DNA from: Tetrapyrgos nigripes
Taxonomy: Eukaryota > Basidiomycota > Agaricomycetes > Agaricales > Campanellaceae
Assembly: GCA_013368315.1 (NCBI GenBank)
Contig: JAACJM010000012.1
Coordinates: 124,001-188,000 of the forward strand
DNA length: 64,000 nt
Direction: 5' to 3'
Shown piece by piece: positions 46,358 to 56,840 of this stretch (positions are counted from its first letter, which is position 1; each line of letters starts with the position of its first letter). Below the pieces are notes generated by a model. It was not told where the DNA came from. It worked only from the letters and a program-made list of their open reading frames with translations, and searched no databases. Made by a program: the position numbers and the translations under genes.

Positions 46358-47877
46358 ATGGGCTTTGAAACTCATCCAGTGTATACGAAAACTAGCTCCA
46401 AGATGTTTTCTCCAGCAAACATCGAGCGTGTCTTGGAAAGAGCCTACGACATACGTCGAAATCTTCCCCAGACGAGGTTCTTGTTTTTTCTTTCTCCACA
46501 CCGACCTAATTCTCACCCTCCTTACAGACAATCACTTTACCCAAGCATCATTGAAAAGTCGGTTCTTTCATCCTTGTGCAACAGCACGGTTCTGACGAGC
46601 CTTAACAAATTCTCGCATCTAGCAGCCACCGTCCAGAAACGCACAGTGCTCGGTCTGAGCAACTGTCGTCATTCACCAACTTCAACTCCAGTACCGCCTT
46701 GTACACCTGGCCAGTCCTCCCGAATTCGCCGTATCCTCCTCTGCCTTCGGTTTCAGAACCGAAAGCTATCCACCCGTCTTCCTCAGTTCCGGTTCTCAAC
46801 AATGAATCATTAACACCGAACTCAATGTCGACTTCGAGAAGATCCCCCTTTGTTGAGAATACTGATAGGTGATTCTTTTGGCGTCTTTTTTGTCAATAGG
46901 GTGGCAATACTCAAGTACTATCGTCGTGCAGCGAAGCCGGATACATACCATCAAGTGGACCTCCAAGGTGAGTCATTTCAATAATTATTTGTCGTACGAA
47001 GCCTGATCCCAATCCTCACTCTCCCCAATGGACGCCGAACTCGCAGAGTCAAGCAAGAAGAATGCGATCCTTGCGTCTCCGTCCCTTGTCACTGTCCAGT
47101 CACGTCCCAGACTAAACTAGACGACCCAGATTCAAGATCCGACACAGACTCTCGTCCAGCTGGACGGATGATATTGGCAATAGATGGAGGACCCCGCTGG
47201 TCTGATTATGCCACAGAAACGAAAACCTCTCGAGGAGAAGGCGGATCTATCTGGAAATGTCACTGGTCGACGACTTCCAATGGTATATCCAAGAGGTGCA
47301 CGTACACAGGCAAGAAGCAGTTGGTGAGGCGACACATTGAAACGACGCATTTGAGAAAAAAGTGGTCATCTTCTTCGTCTTTGTCTTCTGATCTTCAACC
47401 TTCTTCTCGGTGGTTCTCTATCTGTCGGCTAATCACTGATTGACATCCACATAATTATTCATTTTCTTAGGCCGTATGAGTGCGAGTATTGCAATGATAG
47501 ATTTCCTCAGGTGAGTGCCACATGCATTCTTTGAAATCTACGTCGTGGATCTAATAGAAACCCTACCCATCAGAAAACATCTTTGAAGATCCATGTTTCT
47601 TCCAAGCAGTGAGTGGGACCTACTGGCTTTCCGTTATTCCTGCGTTCGGCTGCTGAGCTCAACACCGTCTTCCAGCACCAAAGACTACCCTTGGCAATGC
47701 CCCGACTGTCCCTCAAAGTACAACGACCCTGCTCGCCTCCACCGTCATAGAATGGGCAGTCATCAATACGTCCCAAGAGATATCAGCCGCAATAGCAATA
47801 AAGTCAGGAACAATCCGAAGCCGAAGGCTCTGGAGAAAGACCCATTCGAGATTATTCCCTATGCTCAGTACCATTGA
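46358..47877 (+). CDS. C2H2 zinc-finger protein, probable transcription factor
   Basis: About 330 residues in about eight exons. Exon 1 (46358-46476) gives MGFETHPVYTKTSSKMFSPA NIERVLERAYDIRRNLPQTR. Short exons continue RQSLYPSIIEKSVLSSFSSH, then a Ser/Pro-rich region, SRRSPF joined to GGNTQVLSSCSEAGYIPSS (intron 46852-46899), and a Cys-rich VKQEECDPCVSVPCHCPV. Three C-terminal fingers follow. Finger 1 has an enlarged knuckle (WKCHWSTTSNGISKRC to RRHIETTH, 12 residues between cysteines). Finger 2 is YECEYCNDRF to KIHVSSKH (CX2CX12HX4H). Finger 3 is WQCPDCPSKYNDPARLHRHR MGSH. Fingers 2 and 3 are joined across an intron exactly at the final His. Ends PFEIIPYAQYH. Target genes are unknown. Confidence 0.78.
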
Positions 47878-48809
47878 TATTCTCCACCTTCCGAGGACTT
47901 CGCTGCTGGCCAGTAGTACATACTAGTCGTCCAACGTCATACCCCATTCTACACTCTTCGGCCTTCTCCTTGCTTTCTCCTGCACATTGTTGTCTTTTTT
48001 GGAATGTATCGCACACGCAGTTTAGAGTATCAAATTATATTTCTAAATTCTACCTGTAGCATATGATATCAAGCCCCTCTGTATGTTTTTTCATACAGCT
48101 ATTCTATTCGACTACGTATTGTATACTTGAATATTTGCATCACGCTACCAGTGGCCCTGAGCGCCCACAATGTTACATATGTACTTGAGATCCAAATGGC
48201 CGATGTGTACGGCGGAGAAAACTCTGAGAAAACCCAAAGAAAATCGATCTTTCCAGGAGTGTCGGCTCGTTGCTCTGTCATGATGAATGGACACGGTACC
48301 GACAGGGTGGGGCGTGGAGTTGTAGCCGTTGTGGGTGATACCAGGGATCGATATCTAGATCAAGTTTGAAGGTGGTATCGCTGGTGCAGAGTCATTGATT
48401 GCAGCTTTGGGAAAAACGAGGATATGAAACCTGATATAGATGATATCAACAGCTCTCTTGCCTACCATCGTTGTCGTAAGTAAGTATGTCTGCTGGCCTA
48501 TTTCAACAAGCCCCGAATGTATTGATGCGAAGTTGTGGGGTACCCGGCCAACTCAGTGCGGTAAATCATAATGACCAAGAAAATAGTTGAAAAGCTATGA
48601 GTGGGTATCATGATTAGCCAGCAGATACGGGTCCGTGAATCAATGTTGCTATGCATGCAAGATTCGAGGGTAGGATCAAAAAGTTAAATATCTGCAATAC
48701 TAAAGAGGAGTTGGGACCTGAGCATGGTCTGGATGCCTTTAGGCAGGCGGTACCGCCGGCTCGGCAAAGTCCATTTACAGCGGCCTGGGATGACGAAGTT
48801 GACAATGAC
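47878..48809 (+). other. 932-bp gap with no recognisable gene
   Basis: I examined both strands for spliced small genes. Only short chance frames occur (for example an 80-codon one at 48127-48369 without family resemblance). The region is AT-rich in its first half and presumably holds the zinc-finger 3' UTR and the MIX23-like promoter. Confidence 0.5.
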
Positions 48810-49580
48810 ATGAGCACAATCCAACCTCCACAACCACCAGGAGGTTTACCTCAAGCATCTCCAGAAACATGCGTTAATTTGTCGCTATTCAAGGGTGAGC
48901 AAGACTGAGACCACTTTGTGAAGCCAACTTGCTGAGTTATGCATCAGAATTACTGAAAGAATACCGCCAGCTCGATGATACCATTAACATGCGACTGAAC
49001 CGCGCTAATGCGAATGTCCGAGACGAGGAACGAGGAAGGACAGCAAAAGGGACCATTGAAGACCAAGCGTGTGCTCGTCTTTGGCAGGAGCTTGTCTGTA
49101 GGCTTTGCGGCTTTTTTGCTGTTCGTCGCAACCGACTGACTAACCATATCACGATTCACAGCAAATTGGAACAGGAGAAAACAGCTAGTAGGGTACTGCG
49201 TTTCCATCGTTGACCGGGGGCTAGAAGAGAAGCAAAAAATCATCGAGAATCAGGATACCAGTCCGGCAGCACGTAGAAAAATCGTTGCCGAGAAATATGC
49301 TGATGAAGTCAAGGTATGTCGGTCCGACTATGTTGGCTAGTAGCCTGTAGTCTGCACGTCCTGCTGGGCAGCCTCAATGGAACGTGCAGCTTACCGGGCT
49401 GGTTTGCAAGCTGTTGTTAAACGTTCGCTCTCTTAGCGCCAACAATTCCATAACGAGGTTTCTGTCGAAATGATTGTTCGCAAACGATCATTAGAGGTTT
49501 TCCGGTCAAAATGCAGGTACTTTGTTCCGCCGTTGACAGACGTAGAGGCTCGACGGATGTGGGATGCAGCGCTGCGATGA
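48810..49580 (+). CDS. MIX23: MIX23/CCDC58-like mitochondrial protein
   Basis: About 180 residues in four exons. From the ATG at 48810: MSTIQPPQPPGGLPQASPET CVNLSLFK, then across an intron ELLKEYRQLDDTINMRLNR, DQACARLWQELV, across a second intron SNWNRRKQLVGYCVSIVDRG LEEKQKIIE, and after a longer intron (about 49315-49437) RQQFHNEVSVEMIVRKRSLE VFRSKCRYFVPP. The order ETCxxxxxF, a D-D-x-I heptad, D-x-A-C-x-x-L-x, Q-L-V-x-Y-C, and the end S-x-x-V-F-x-x-K-C-R-x-F-x-P-P follows human CCDC58/MIX23. Those proteins are intermembrane-space proteins linked to protein import. The cysteines are in the family positions. An in-frame ATG at 48651 would add 53 residues without family support. The intron at about 49095 uses GTAGGC inside codon TCA. 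Confidence 0.8.
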
Positions 49581-49708
49581 TAAGGGTACCATGACTAGTG
49601 TACAAGTGGAAAATAGAGAAAAATAGTAATCCGAAGCTGAAATGACGTGCGTCATTATTTATGTCAAGCGATGGGAAGGCTAGAGCGTTCTGTTTATAAC
49701 CACCGCGA

Positions 49709-49731
49709 GCCTACCCCAAGCCTACCCCAAG
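49709..49731 (+). repeat. 11-nt tandem repeat just upstream of the GILT-like start
   Basis: CCTACCCCAAG occurs twice in tandem (49710-49720 and 49721-49731), ending four bases before the ATG, with TTTATAA at 49693-49699 as a possible TATA element. Confidence 0.75.
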
Positions 49732-49734
49732 ACA

Positions 49735-50591
49735 ATGTTGTCTTTCACACTAACTTGGGTATTCTTCTCCATCTTCGCTACTAGTACTGTCCTTTCGGTG
49801 TCCGTCGACCTTGGAACTTCAATCCAGCAACCCTTGCTCGCTACCAATGGCGATATCAAAGTTCCTGTTGTTCTAGGTGTAATGAGTCGCTGCCCTGACG
49901 CACTGCTCTGCGAGAATATATTTGACCAAGTGCTGAAAAGGGTCGGAAACAAAATCGACATGTCGTTGGCATACCTAGCCAAGTGCGTATCATTCATTCT
50001 AATAGTGTAGCATCCGCTGACACCGTACAGACTCAACTCTTCAGATCCTGACTATGGCGCTGACTGTTTGCATGGCCCGGAAGAGTGTGCAGGAAATGTA
50101 CATCAGCTATGCGTCAAGAAGTATGCGCCCGAAAATTGGTGGCCCTTTGTTCACTGCAATAACTTCCAAGGACGCGACAAGATCGGTACTCCCGAAACTG
50201 CTTTCAAATGCGCCAAGACGACAGGTATTGATTGGGAAACGAGTGGAGTTGGGGAATGCGCTGGCCTTGATGGCAAAGGCACCGCTGCTGAGGGAGTCAG
50301 GTTGTTACATTCCAGTATGGCAATCGCCAGGGAACTGGGAATTGAGTACGTTCGGCTTTCGTCGGGTATTGCTTTGACTCAAGGTTTCTCCAGGAAAAGC
50401 TGCACAATAGTCATCAATGGAGAGCCTGTGTGTGTCCATGACGGAACCTGGAAGGAATGCGAGGTGAGTAGCTCTCTTCAACTGATTTCGCTCTGCTCAG
50501 TGAAAGCCTCTTTCAGAATGGACACACTGCCAACGATTTTGTGAGGCAGATCAACGAAGAATACAACAGGGTGAATAGCCTACGAGGGTGA
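49735..50591 (+). CDS. GILT-like lysosomal/vacuolar thiol reductase
   Basis: Gamma-interferon-inducible lysosomal thiol reductase family; reduces protein disulfides in acidic compartments. About 240 residues in four exons. A signal peptide (MLSFTLTWVFFSIFATSTVL SVS) precedes VPVVLGVMSRCPDALLCENI FDQVL, the thioredoxin-like strand and active-site loop. After an intron come DYGADCLHGPEECAGNVHQL CVKKYAPENWWPFVHCNNFQ, the conserved GILT signature region, then FKCAKTTGIDW, GVGECAGLDGKGTAAEGVRL LHSS and CTIVINGEPVCVHDGTWKEC. The active-site loop is CPDALLC rather than the animal CXXC, a form I associate with fungal members. Ends NEEYNRVNSLRG at 50591. Entry into the secretory pathway is inferred from the signal peptide. 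Confidence 0.87.
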
Positions 50592-50792
50592 TTTGCTATC
50601 GAGATTGAATGACCTCTTTACGACTGCAATACATGTCTAAAACGTAGCTTTTATCCTATCTATGAATGCTCGCAAGGAATATTTGAGATGCACAGACTCC
50701 TGAGACAATTTACTATTAGGGGGCCTGACATAATGATACCCAGCGCGCTGACCGTGACATCTATCACTTCAACGCGTTCCACCATCATCATC

Positions 50793-53700
50793 ATGGAGAG
50801 GGACATAGAACAGCTAGTGGAGATGGTATAGTTGGTTCTTTTTCTGTCTACTCCAGTGCTAACGTCTCTGGTTTTCAACTCAAGGGAGCCAGCAGGGCTC
50901 AAGCGCGTGCCGCTCTCAAACAGTATAAAGATGTCATGCAAGCCGCGGAACGTATCTTTGACGGACAATTTGACAATGTTCAGGAAGATGAGATTATAGA
51001 TACGAAGCCGACAGAAATAAGGTCTATACCTAGGATGGTAGTGCGTGCCTATGCCTTCTCCTTTTCCAACTCGCGTCTGATGTTTCCCCATAGACCCCCG
51101 AAGACGAGAATATGGATAATGACGACGAGGCCGAAGATGACGACGATGGTCTGTACCGGATCCTCCACTGTGTCGTATCTGTCGCTAATGCAAACGATAC
51201 GCAGCCTTCATTGATTATGACTCTGATGATGCCCATGTGCTCACTTCAAATATCAAGACTGATTCTGATCCCTATGCTGGTTCGACTTCTTCTTTTATCC
51301 GATTACCCTGCAATTACAATGCTTTTTCTAGGGATTTTCTTTTCCAAGGATAGACGTGAGGAAGTCATTGAAGTCGAGGAAGAACCAGAGATGATTTCTG
51401 TATCCGGGCACGATACACCAGTCAAGATTATGACACAGGGTCAGTGGATGAAAGGATGCCCGGAAGGCGGAGAGCAAAGTTTCTTGTTCAGTCTATATTC
51501 TCAATTGAACGATGGTACATTCCCGTGTCCCCAGGGTTGTGGCGCCACGATTTCTCGGAAAAAGGGTGATTTCTTCGCTATCTTCGTGAGCTTCCTTGAC
51601 TTGAAGATGATCATTGCGGAGATTGACGTTTGACGCCATGACCCTTAGCCCGAATTCTCCACCTACACCGACCACTTGCGAAGCATTGTGCGCCAAAACT
51701 GTCCGCGTTGTCATACCAAACTCTGTATCGCTTGCGGTGAACACATCTCTGCTCACAAGGTACAACGACCGTCTGCTGCTAAAGACGACGACCCTCTTTT
51801 CCATTGCTCCGATTTACAAGGTGTCATTCTCGGTGTTGGTCTCTACCACATTGAGCAGATGTTTACGGAACATGATACGGAACGCAAAGAGACCAAGGAA
51901 CCATCATCAAGAACCAGCAAGCGACGAAAGACCAACACAACTACACGTAGCGAGAGCACTCCCGACGATGACGATGATATGTACTATGGAGCTGTTCAGG
52001 GCAAGAAGCAGAAAGGTGGTATCGGATATGCTGGTAACCAGAAAGAAGACGTGAGTCAGTTTCATGGGCGTATCTGTACTTTCTTACGCGAAGCCTTTAG
52101 AATTCTGGTCAAGCAGAAGCCCATGCGTTGCAGCTCGAGAAAGATGCCAAGATGGGGAGCCTTCTTTCTGCAGTGAGGGTTTTTCTGCCCAACCTTCATC
52201 GATCTGGTGGTGGCAGAACCAGCGACTATCTTGTACACCCTACAGCATTAGCTCATCTTCGTCGCCGTTTCAATTATGTGTGCAGCACTCTTCTCCGAAA
52301 CGATTCTCTTGCCGATATGTCTGAGCGAGCTGTCTTATACTTTGAGCTCTTGGAATGGCTTGAGGTACAGATTGCTGTGATTCCTACTCAATTGACTGAT
52401 CAACTTATCTTTTCTAGACCATCTCGAATCATGAAGCCTTAGCCAGCATGATGGCGATGCCAATTATGGCAGTGGCCTCAATCAAGGATTCTTTGACACG
52501 GAAATCCACTTCCAATACCGGATCTCAATTTAGAGAACGCACAATCGTCTACGAGGGCAGCTCCAGCCCTCGTGAATTGCTGGAGGGTATCGCTATTCAA
52601 GCCCAAGCAGCACTGAAAGGACTCGAGAACTCGAAACCCGTTGAACCCACCACCGGCGAATTGACGGAAGAACAAAAGCGAATAACGCTCAATTCAAAAG
52701 GAAAGGCGAAGGAGACTCGGGCTGCACCGGTATCCGAAGAAAATCAGAAACTCACAAACTTTTGCAAGCGTATCCTGGCCACCACTGCGGGTATAGATCG
52801 TTCACTACGAGAAACAAAGGGAGATGCGTTCCTAGATCGCCTGCAAGCATCATTGCCAAAAGTTTTCACCTCTGCCTCCGAAACTGTACAAGTGGAAGCT
52901 GGAGACACCGAGGAAAGTGCTAAGAAAGCGTATCTCCAGTGGGCACAACGTGTCCGCTTTGAATACTGCGATTTGACAGTTCCAAATACTTGCACTGAGG
53001 ATGACCCGCTGCCGCATTACAAATTCTACTATAATACCGAGGCCAGGATGCTTGCCAATTCTGACATTCCAAAGCGATCGCTTGCAATTGCCAAGGAGGT
53101 AAGAATTTGGTGGACGTCGACTGTCAATGCTGATAAACGTCTCTAGCTTGCCATCCTTACAACCAATTTGCCTGTGGCCTGGGATTCATCTATTTTCCTG
53201 CGAGTTGACGAAACCCGAGTAGACGTTATCAAGGCACTTATTACTGGTCCAGAGGGCACTCCGTGAGTCCTAGTCTTTGAGGTAATCACTCCTGCTGAAC
53301 ATCCTCATAGATATTACAATGGCTGGTAAGGAGTTGTTACATTTTTTCTGCCATGTAGTAGCTCAAGTTGCGCTAGCTATCTCTTCGACATCTTCTTGGG
53401 ACCCGCCTATAATCAATCCCCACCCAGTGTTAAATACATGACGGTACTGAATCAGTTTTTGACTCATGGAAACCCTTTGCTGACTTTGTTTTGATCAGAC
53501 AAATGGCGGCAAATATCGTTTCAATCCCAATTTGTACGCTGTACGTCCCAGTCCTACACACATCTACAGCCGGCCTGTGCTTATGCGCAACTGATGTCTA
53601 GGATGGCAAAGTTTGCCTTTCTCTATTGGGAACCTGGAGCGGGCCTGGTTGGGTATCTGGGAAGTCAACTTTGTTGCAGGTAATGTTGTACATTCATGGG

Positions 53701-54232
53701 TTGTTTTTGTTGACTGAAGCGGCGCGCAGGTTCTCATATCCATTCAGTCTATGATTCTCTGCGACGAGCCCTATCTCAACGAACCAGGATGGGCTGAGAG
53801 TGCTGGAACGCCCCAGTCCATTGCATGTGAGTAGAATGATATTTTCTGTCGATTACCACGCTCATTCCGTGTTAGATTCCGCGAATATAAGACGAATGGT
53901 GGTCAAGACTGCGGTACGTGCATTGAGATCTGCGAGAGTAACATCCATGTTTATACCTGGTTATGCAGATGCTCGGTAACCTGAAGAACCCTCCTGAGCC
54001 ATTCGGTGATATCATCCGTACACATTACCGTCTCAAAGCACGGTCAATTTCCCAACAACTTGATCAGTGGTTGGCTCAAGACGATGGCAAGCTGACTTTG
54101 GGCGACGGCGGCTACAATGGGCCTAGTAGGAATGAATCCGCTGGCGGCAGTTCCAACGGCTTCAAACAGGACATTGATGAGATGAAACGACTCCTTGGAG
54201 GACTGGAGTCGGGAATTGGACAGTCTAAGTAG
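50793..54232 (+). CDS. UBA-IBR-UBC hybrid: large E2 ubiquitin-conjugating enzyme with IBR-like zinc module
   Basis: About 890 residues, about 14 introns. N-terminal UBA domain: [36 protein letters not shown]. An acidic linker leads to [16 protein letters not shown] Cys/His module of IBR (RING-in-between-RING) type follows: [20 protein letters not shown] then, across an intron, [24 protein letters not shown] and [19 protein letters not shown] helical middle part is followed by the UBC domain: [46 protein letters not shown] and [27 protein letters not shown]. The catalytic Cys lies in [11 protein letters not shown], as in UBE2O/BIRC6-type giant E2s; [13 protein letters not shown] and [10 protein letters not shown] also fit that group. 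The combination suggests an E2 that carries its own E3-like zinc module. The start at 50793 opens the UBA domain; an in-frame ATG at 50733 would add 20 residues. Confidence 0.85.
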
Positions 54233-54429
54233 ACCTAGCCCTGTACTTCTCAACCACTTGTATTTTTAAAAATTTCATCCATTCATGTGTTTGTGACTCG
54301 GCCGTGGTATTGGTACTTACTTACATGTGATTACTCAAGGGTCTCGAAGTGTCGTCGTCATTTCGAGATCGAAGAATGTTACCTAACCTAGTCTTTACTC
54401 TCATCCAATTCTCGCTACTATAAACCATA

Positions 54430-55877
54430 ATGAGTGACAGTGCTATCCACAGTGCTGCTGGAGCGTTAGGAGGAATTATGGCCATGACGGCCACATAGTG
54501 AGCAATTCTGTTTATATTTCGCTTGCCCTTCAGCTGACCTTGCTGGTTCCAGTCCTCTCGTATTCCTCTCCACTCGTGCTGCCGTCAAGGTCCAGAACGA
54601 GACAAAGGTTGATCAACATTGCTAGCCATCATTTTCCCTGCAACCATTGACATCTTCCTTCCCAGTCCGTTGTTGAAGCTGTCAAAGAAATATTGGCGCG
54701 CGAGGGCATTGCGGGGTTGTATGATGGTCTTAGCTCAAGTCTGCTGGGTATAGCGGTCACGAATGGGTGCGTATGCCACCTACACACGTATTTTCACAGT
54801 CTGAACTCCTTGTGACAGAGTATACTACTACTTTTATGAACGTACCCGTGCAGAAATCATTCTGAAGTCTCGAGCTGGGAGCAAAGGCTTGAGTACATTG
54901 GAATCAATATTAACAGGACTAATTGCAGGTAAGCCTTGACTTGGTTTCCGTGTACTACTGAGCTTATTGAAATGTAGGGTCCGCCACCACTATCATCAGC
55001 AATCCAATCTGGGTGAGTCATTGCTTTGAACGATTGTCTTCACGTCTGCTAACAGGCAAATCAAGGTCATACAAACTTCGCAAGCGGAAAGTTTTTCTTC
55101 GTTCTGGCGTCGAGAAGACAACTGAACAAACATTAGGTGCAAACCATGAATTCAGAAGACGAGTACGCGACTAAGCGTAAACCCGATGGTTTTTATAAAA
55201 CCGCCATCAACATTCTGGCGAAAGCTGGCCTTCCGTACGTTGTTCATCTATCACTCATGCGACCTTCTGTAAACATGATATAGCGGATTCTGGCGAGGAA
55301 TTGGACCGGCTCTGGTTCTTGTCATTAATCCTGTTCTTCAGTACACCGTCTTTGAACAACTGAAGAATTTCTTGGTCACTAGGAGGAGGGCAAATTCCAG
55401 ACTGCCTGGAAACGCCCTTCTCACCGATTGGGACTTTTTTGTCCTTGGAGCGTTATCAAAGCTAGGTACGTTGAACAGATGCATAGACCTGTCCAAATCA
55501 CTGAGAGAAACTGTATTTAGTTGCTACCTCCGCTTCCTACCCATATATGTGAGCTTACAGTTTCTTGTTCGCCTCAGACAACCGCTCATTTGTATACGAC
55601 AGCGTGGTCAAGAGCAGACTTCAAGCCGGCCAGTCCGAAGCCCTTAAATATAAGTCTTCCTTTGGCGCCCTATCCGCCATTGTGAGAGAGGAAGGCATCG
55701 AAGGTCTATATAAGGGAATGGGTAGTAAATTGATTCAAAGTGTGCTCACAGCTGCTATTCTGTTTGCTGGACAAAGGAGGATTTATGAGCTTACCAAGAC
55801 GGTAAGTGGTTCAGACACAGGAATTTTTCATACCACTAACTGTTTCTTAGGCCATTGCCAGTGCGACGAAGGCATGA
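54430..55877 (+). CDS. Peroxisomal PMP47/ANT1-type mitochondrial-carrier-family transporter
   Basis: Six-helix carrier likely exchanging adenine nucleotides across the peroxisomal membrane. About 305 residues with about eight introns. Start MSDSAIHSAAGALGGIMAMT. The three carrier repeats are visible. Repeat 1: TYPLVFLSTRAAVKVQNETK. Repeat 2: NPIWVQTMNSEDEY, with a 124-nt intron between TGG and GTG. Repeat 3: SYPYIVVKSRLQAGQSEALK. Helix partners are EGIAGLYDGLSSSLLGIAVT, LPGFWRGIGPALVLVINPVL QYTVFEQ and EGIEGLYKGMGSKLIQSVLT AAILF. The NPIWV motif at the second repeat is characteristic of PMP47/PMP34/ANT1 rather than mitochondrial ADP/ATP carriers. In yeasts this transporter supplies ATP for fatty-acid activation in the peroxisome. 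Ends AIASATKA at 55877. Confidence 0.85.
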
Positions 55878-56045
55878 TCTCCTTGCTCGCTATTCGTAGA
55901 CTATCCTTGTTGTATAAATGCGTGAAACACATGTACTAGTATTACAAGTAGAATAATTCAGGAAGCTAATACGTTGGCTATTCGGACGATTTTTTCTTAC
56001 CCACGGCCGTTTCTCAGCCGCAACCCCACGACAAGTATACCCATC

Positions 56046-56652
56046 ATGCCTCCAGGACTTCGAATAAATGCTGTAGCCTTTATTTCCGCTCAAAATCATC
56101 CTATCATTGTACGTACTTTCTCTGCGCAAGACGAAACGGCCATCAAATACCATTACATCGCACATACAAGTCTGGATGTCATTGAGGAAAGAGGTGCGAT
56201 CTCACTCGTGTCAAACGCGCGTCTTTGAGCTCATTCGCAGCAGTGAACGCAGCTGGAGGGAAGTCTACTGATTGTTATCTGGGATTACTTTATGCCATGG
56301 AGGATGTCGCGGTCTACGGGTACATAACACCTTTGAAGGTGAAAATAGTCCTGGCTTTAGCTCTGTCGGACTCTGTGGTACGCGACGTCGAAATAAACAT
56401 GGTGTGTGGATCAGTAATGTTGTATCTGACGTTCCCTTGGACTCATTTCCCGAGTAGATCTTCAAAGCCCTCCACATGGCTTACTATTCTTCCATATCCA
56501 ATCCCTTCCTGACGCACAGTGACACTAGCGACTCCAGCCAAGATGGTTCACGCACTCTCACTGTCGGTAGTACGAAATGGAAGAACTTTCGACGTCGGAT
56601 AGATGAGATAACAAGGGTAGTCGGAAGTCCTTCCACCACATCAGTTGGATGA
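56046..56652 (+). CDS. TCA17: TRAPP-associated sedlin-like protein (TCA17/TRAPPC2L)
   Basis: About 170 residues in three exons. MPPGLRINAVAFISAQNHPI IVRTFSAQDETAIKYHYIAH TSLDVIEER joins across an intron to AVNAAGGKSTDCYLGLLYAM EDVAVYGYITPLKVKIVLAL, then VVRDVEINMIFKALHMAYYS SISNPFL. This is the longin-fold sedlin family. The opening AVFISAQNHPI and the D.YLGLLYA.ED..VYGY.T..KVK pattern fit TRAPPC2L/Tca17 rather than Trs20, which has different loop residues. It acts in TRAPP tethering complexes in Golgi and endosomal traffic. A Ser-rich region (SDTSDSSQDGSRTL) and KWKNFRRRIDEITRVV end the protein. The start at 56046 is preferred because the upstream frame has no family similarity. It converges on RTP1. 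Confidence 0.88.
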
Positions 56653-56840
56653 CTCTATGCATACTTTCCGCTTCCCCAAATTGGTTCGTCCTGTCACTTC
56701 AAACCATGAAACCTTATCACCATGGGTTGAGACAGCTCTTTGTTATTCTATCTAGTTGCGAACCTAGAGCGAAAATACCCTTCATTGACCCAGGTGTTCC
56801 AAGCTCACCACATCTGAGACAGATACGGGGTAGACACAAA

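Noticed and set aside
48127..48369. 80-codon open frame between the zinc-finger and MIX23-like genes
   Set aside because: No family resemblance, no splice support and unremarkable composition.
55013..55136. Apparent frameshift in the carrier gene after NPIW
   Set aside because: Treating the whole 124 nt as one GT-AG intron restores NPIWVQTMNSEDEY in frame, so the gene is intact.
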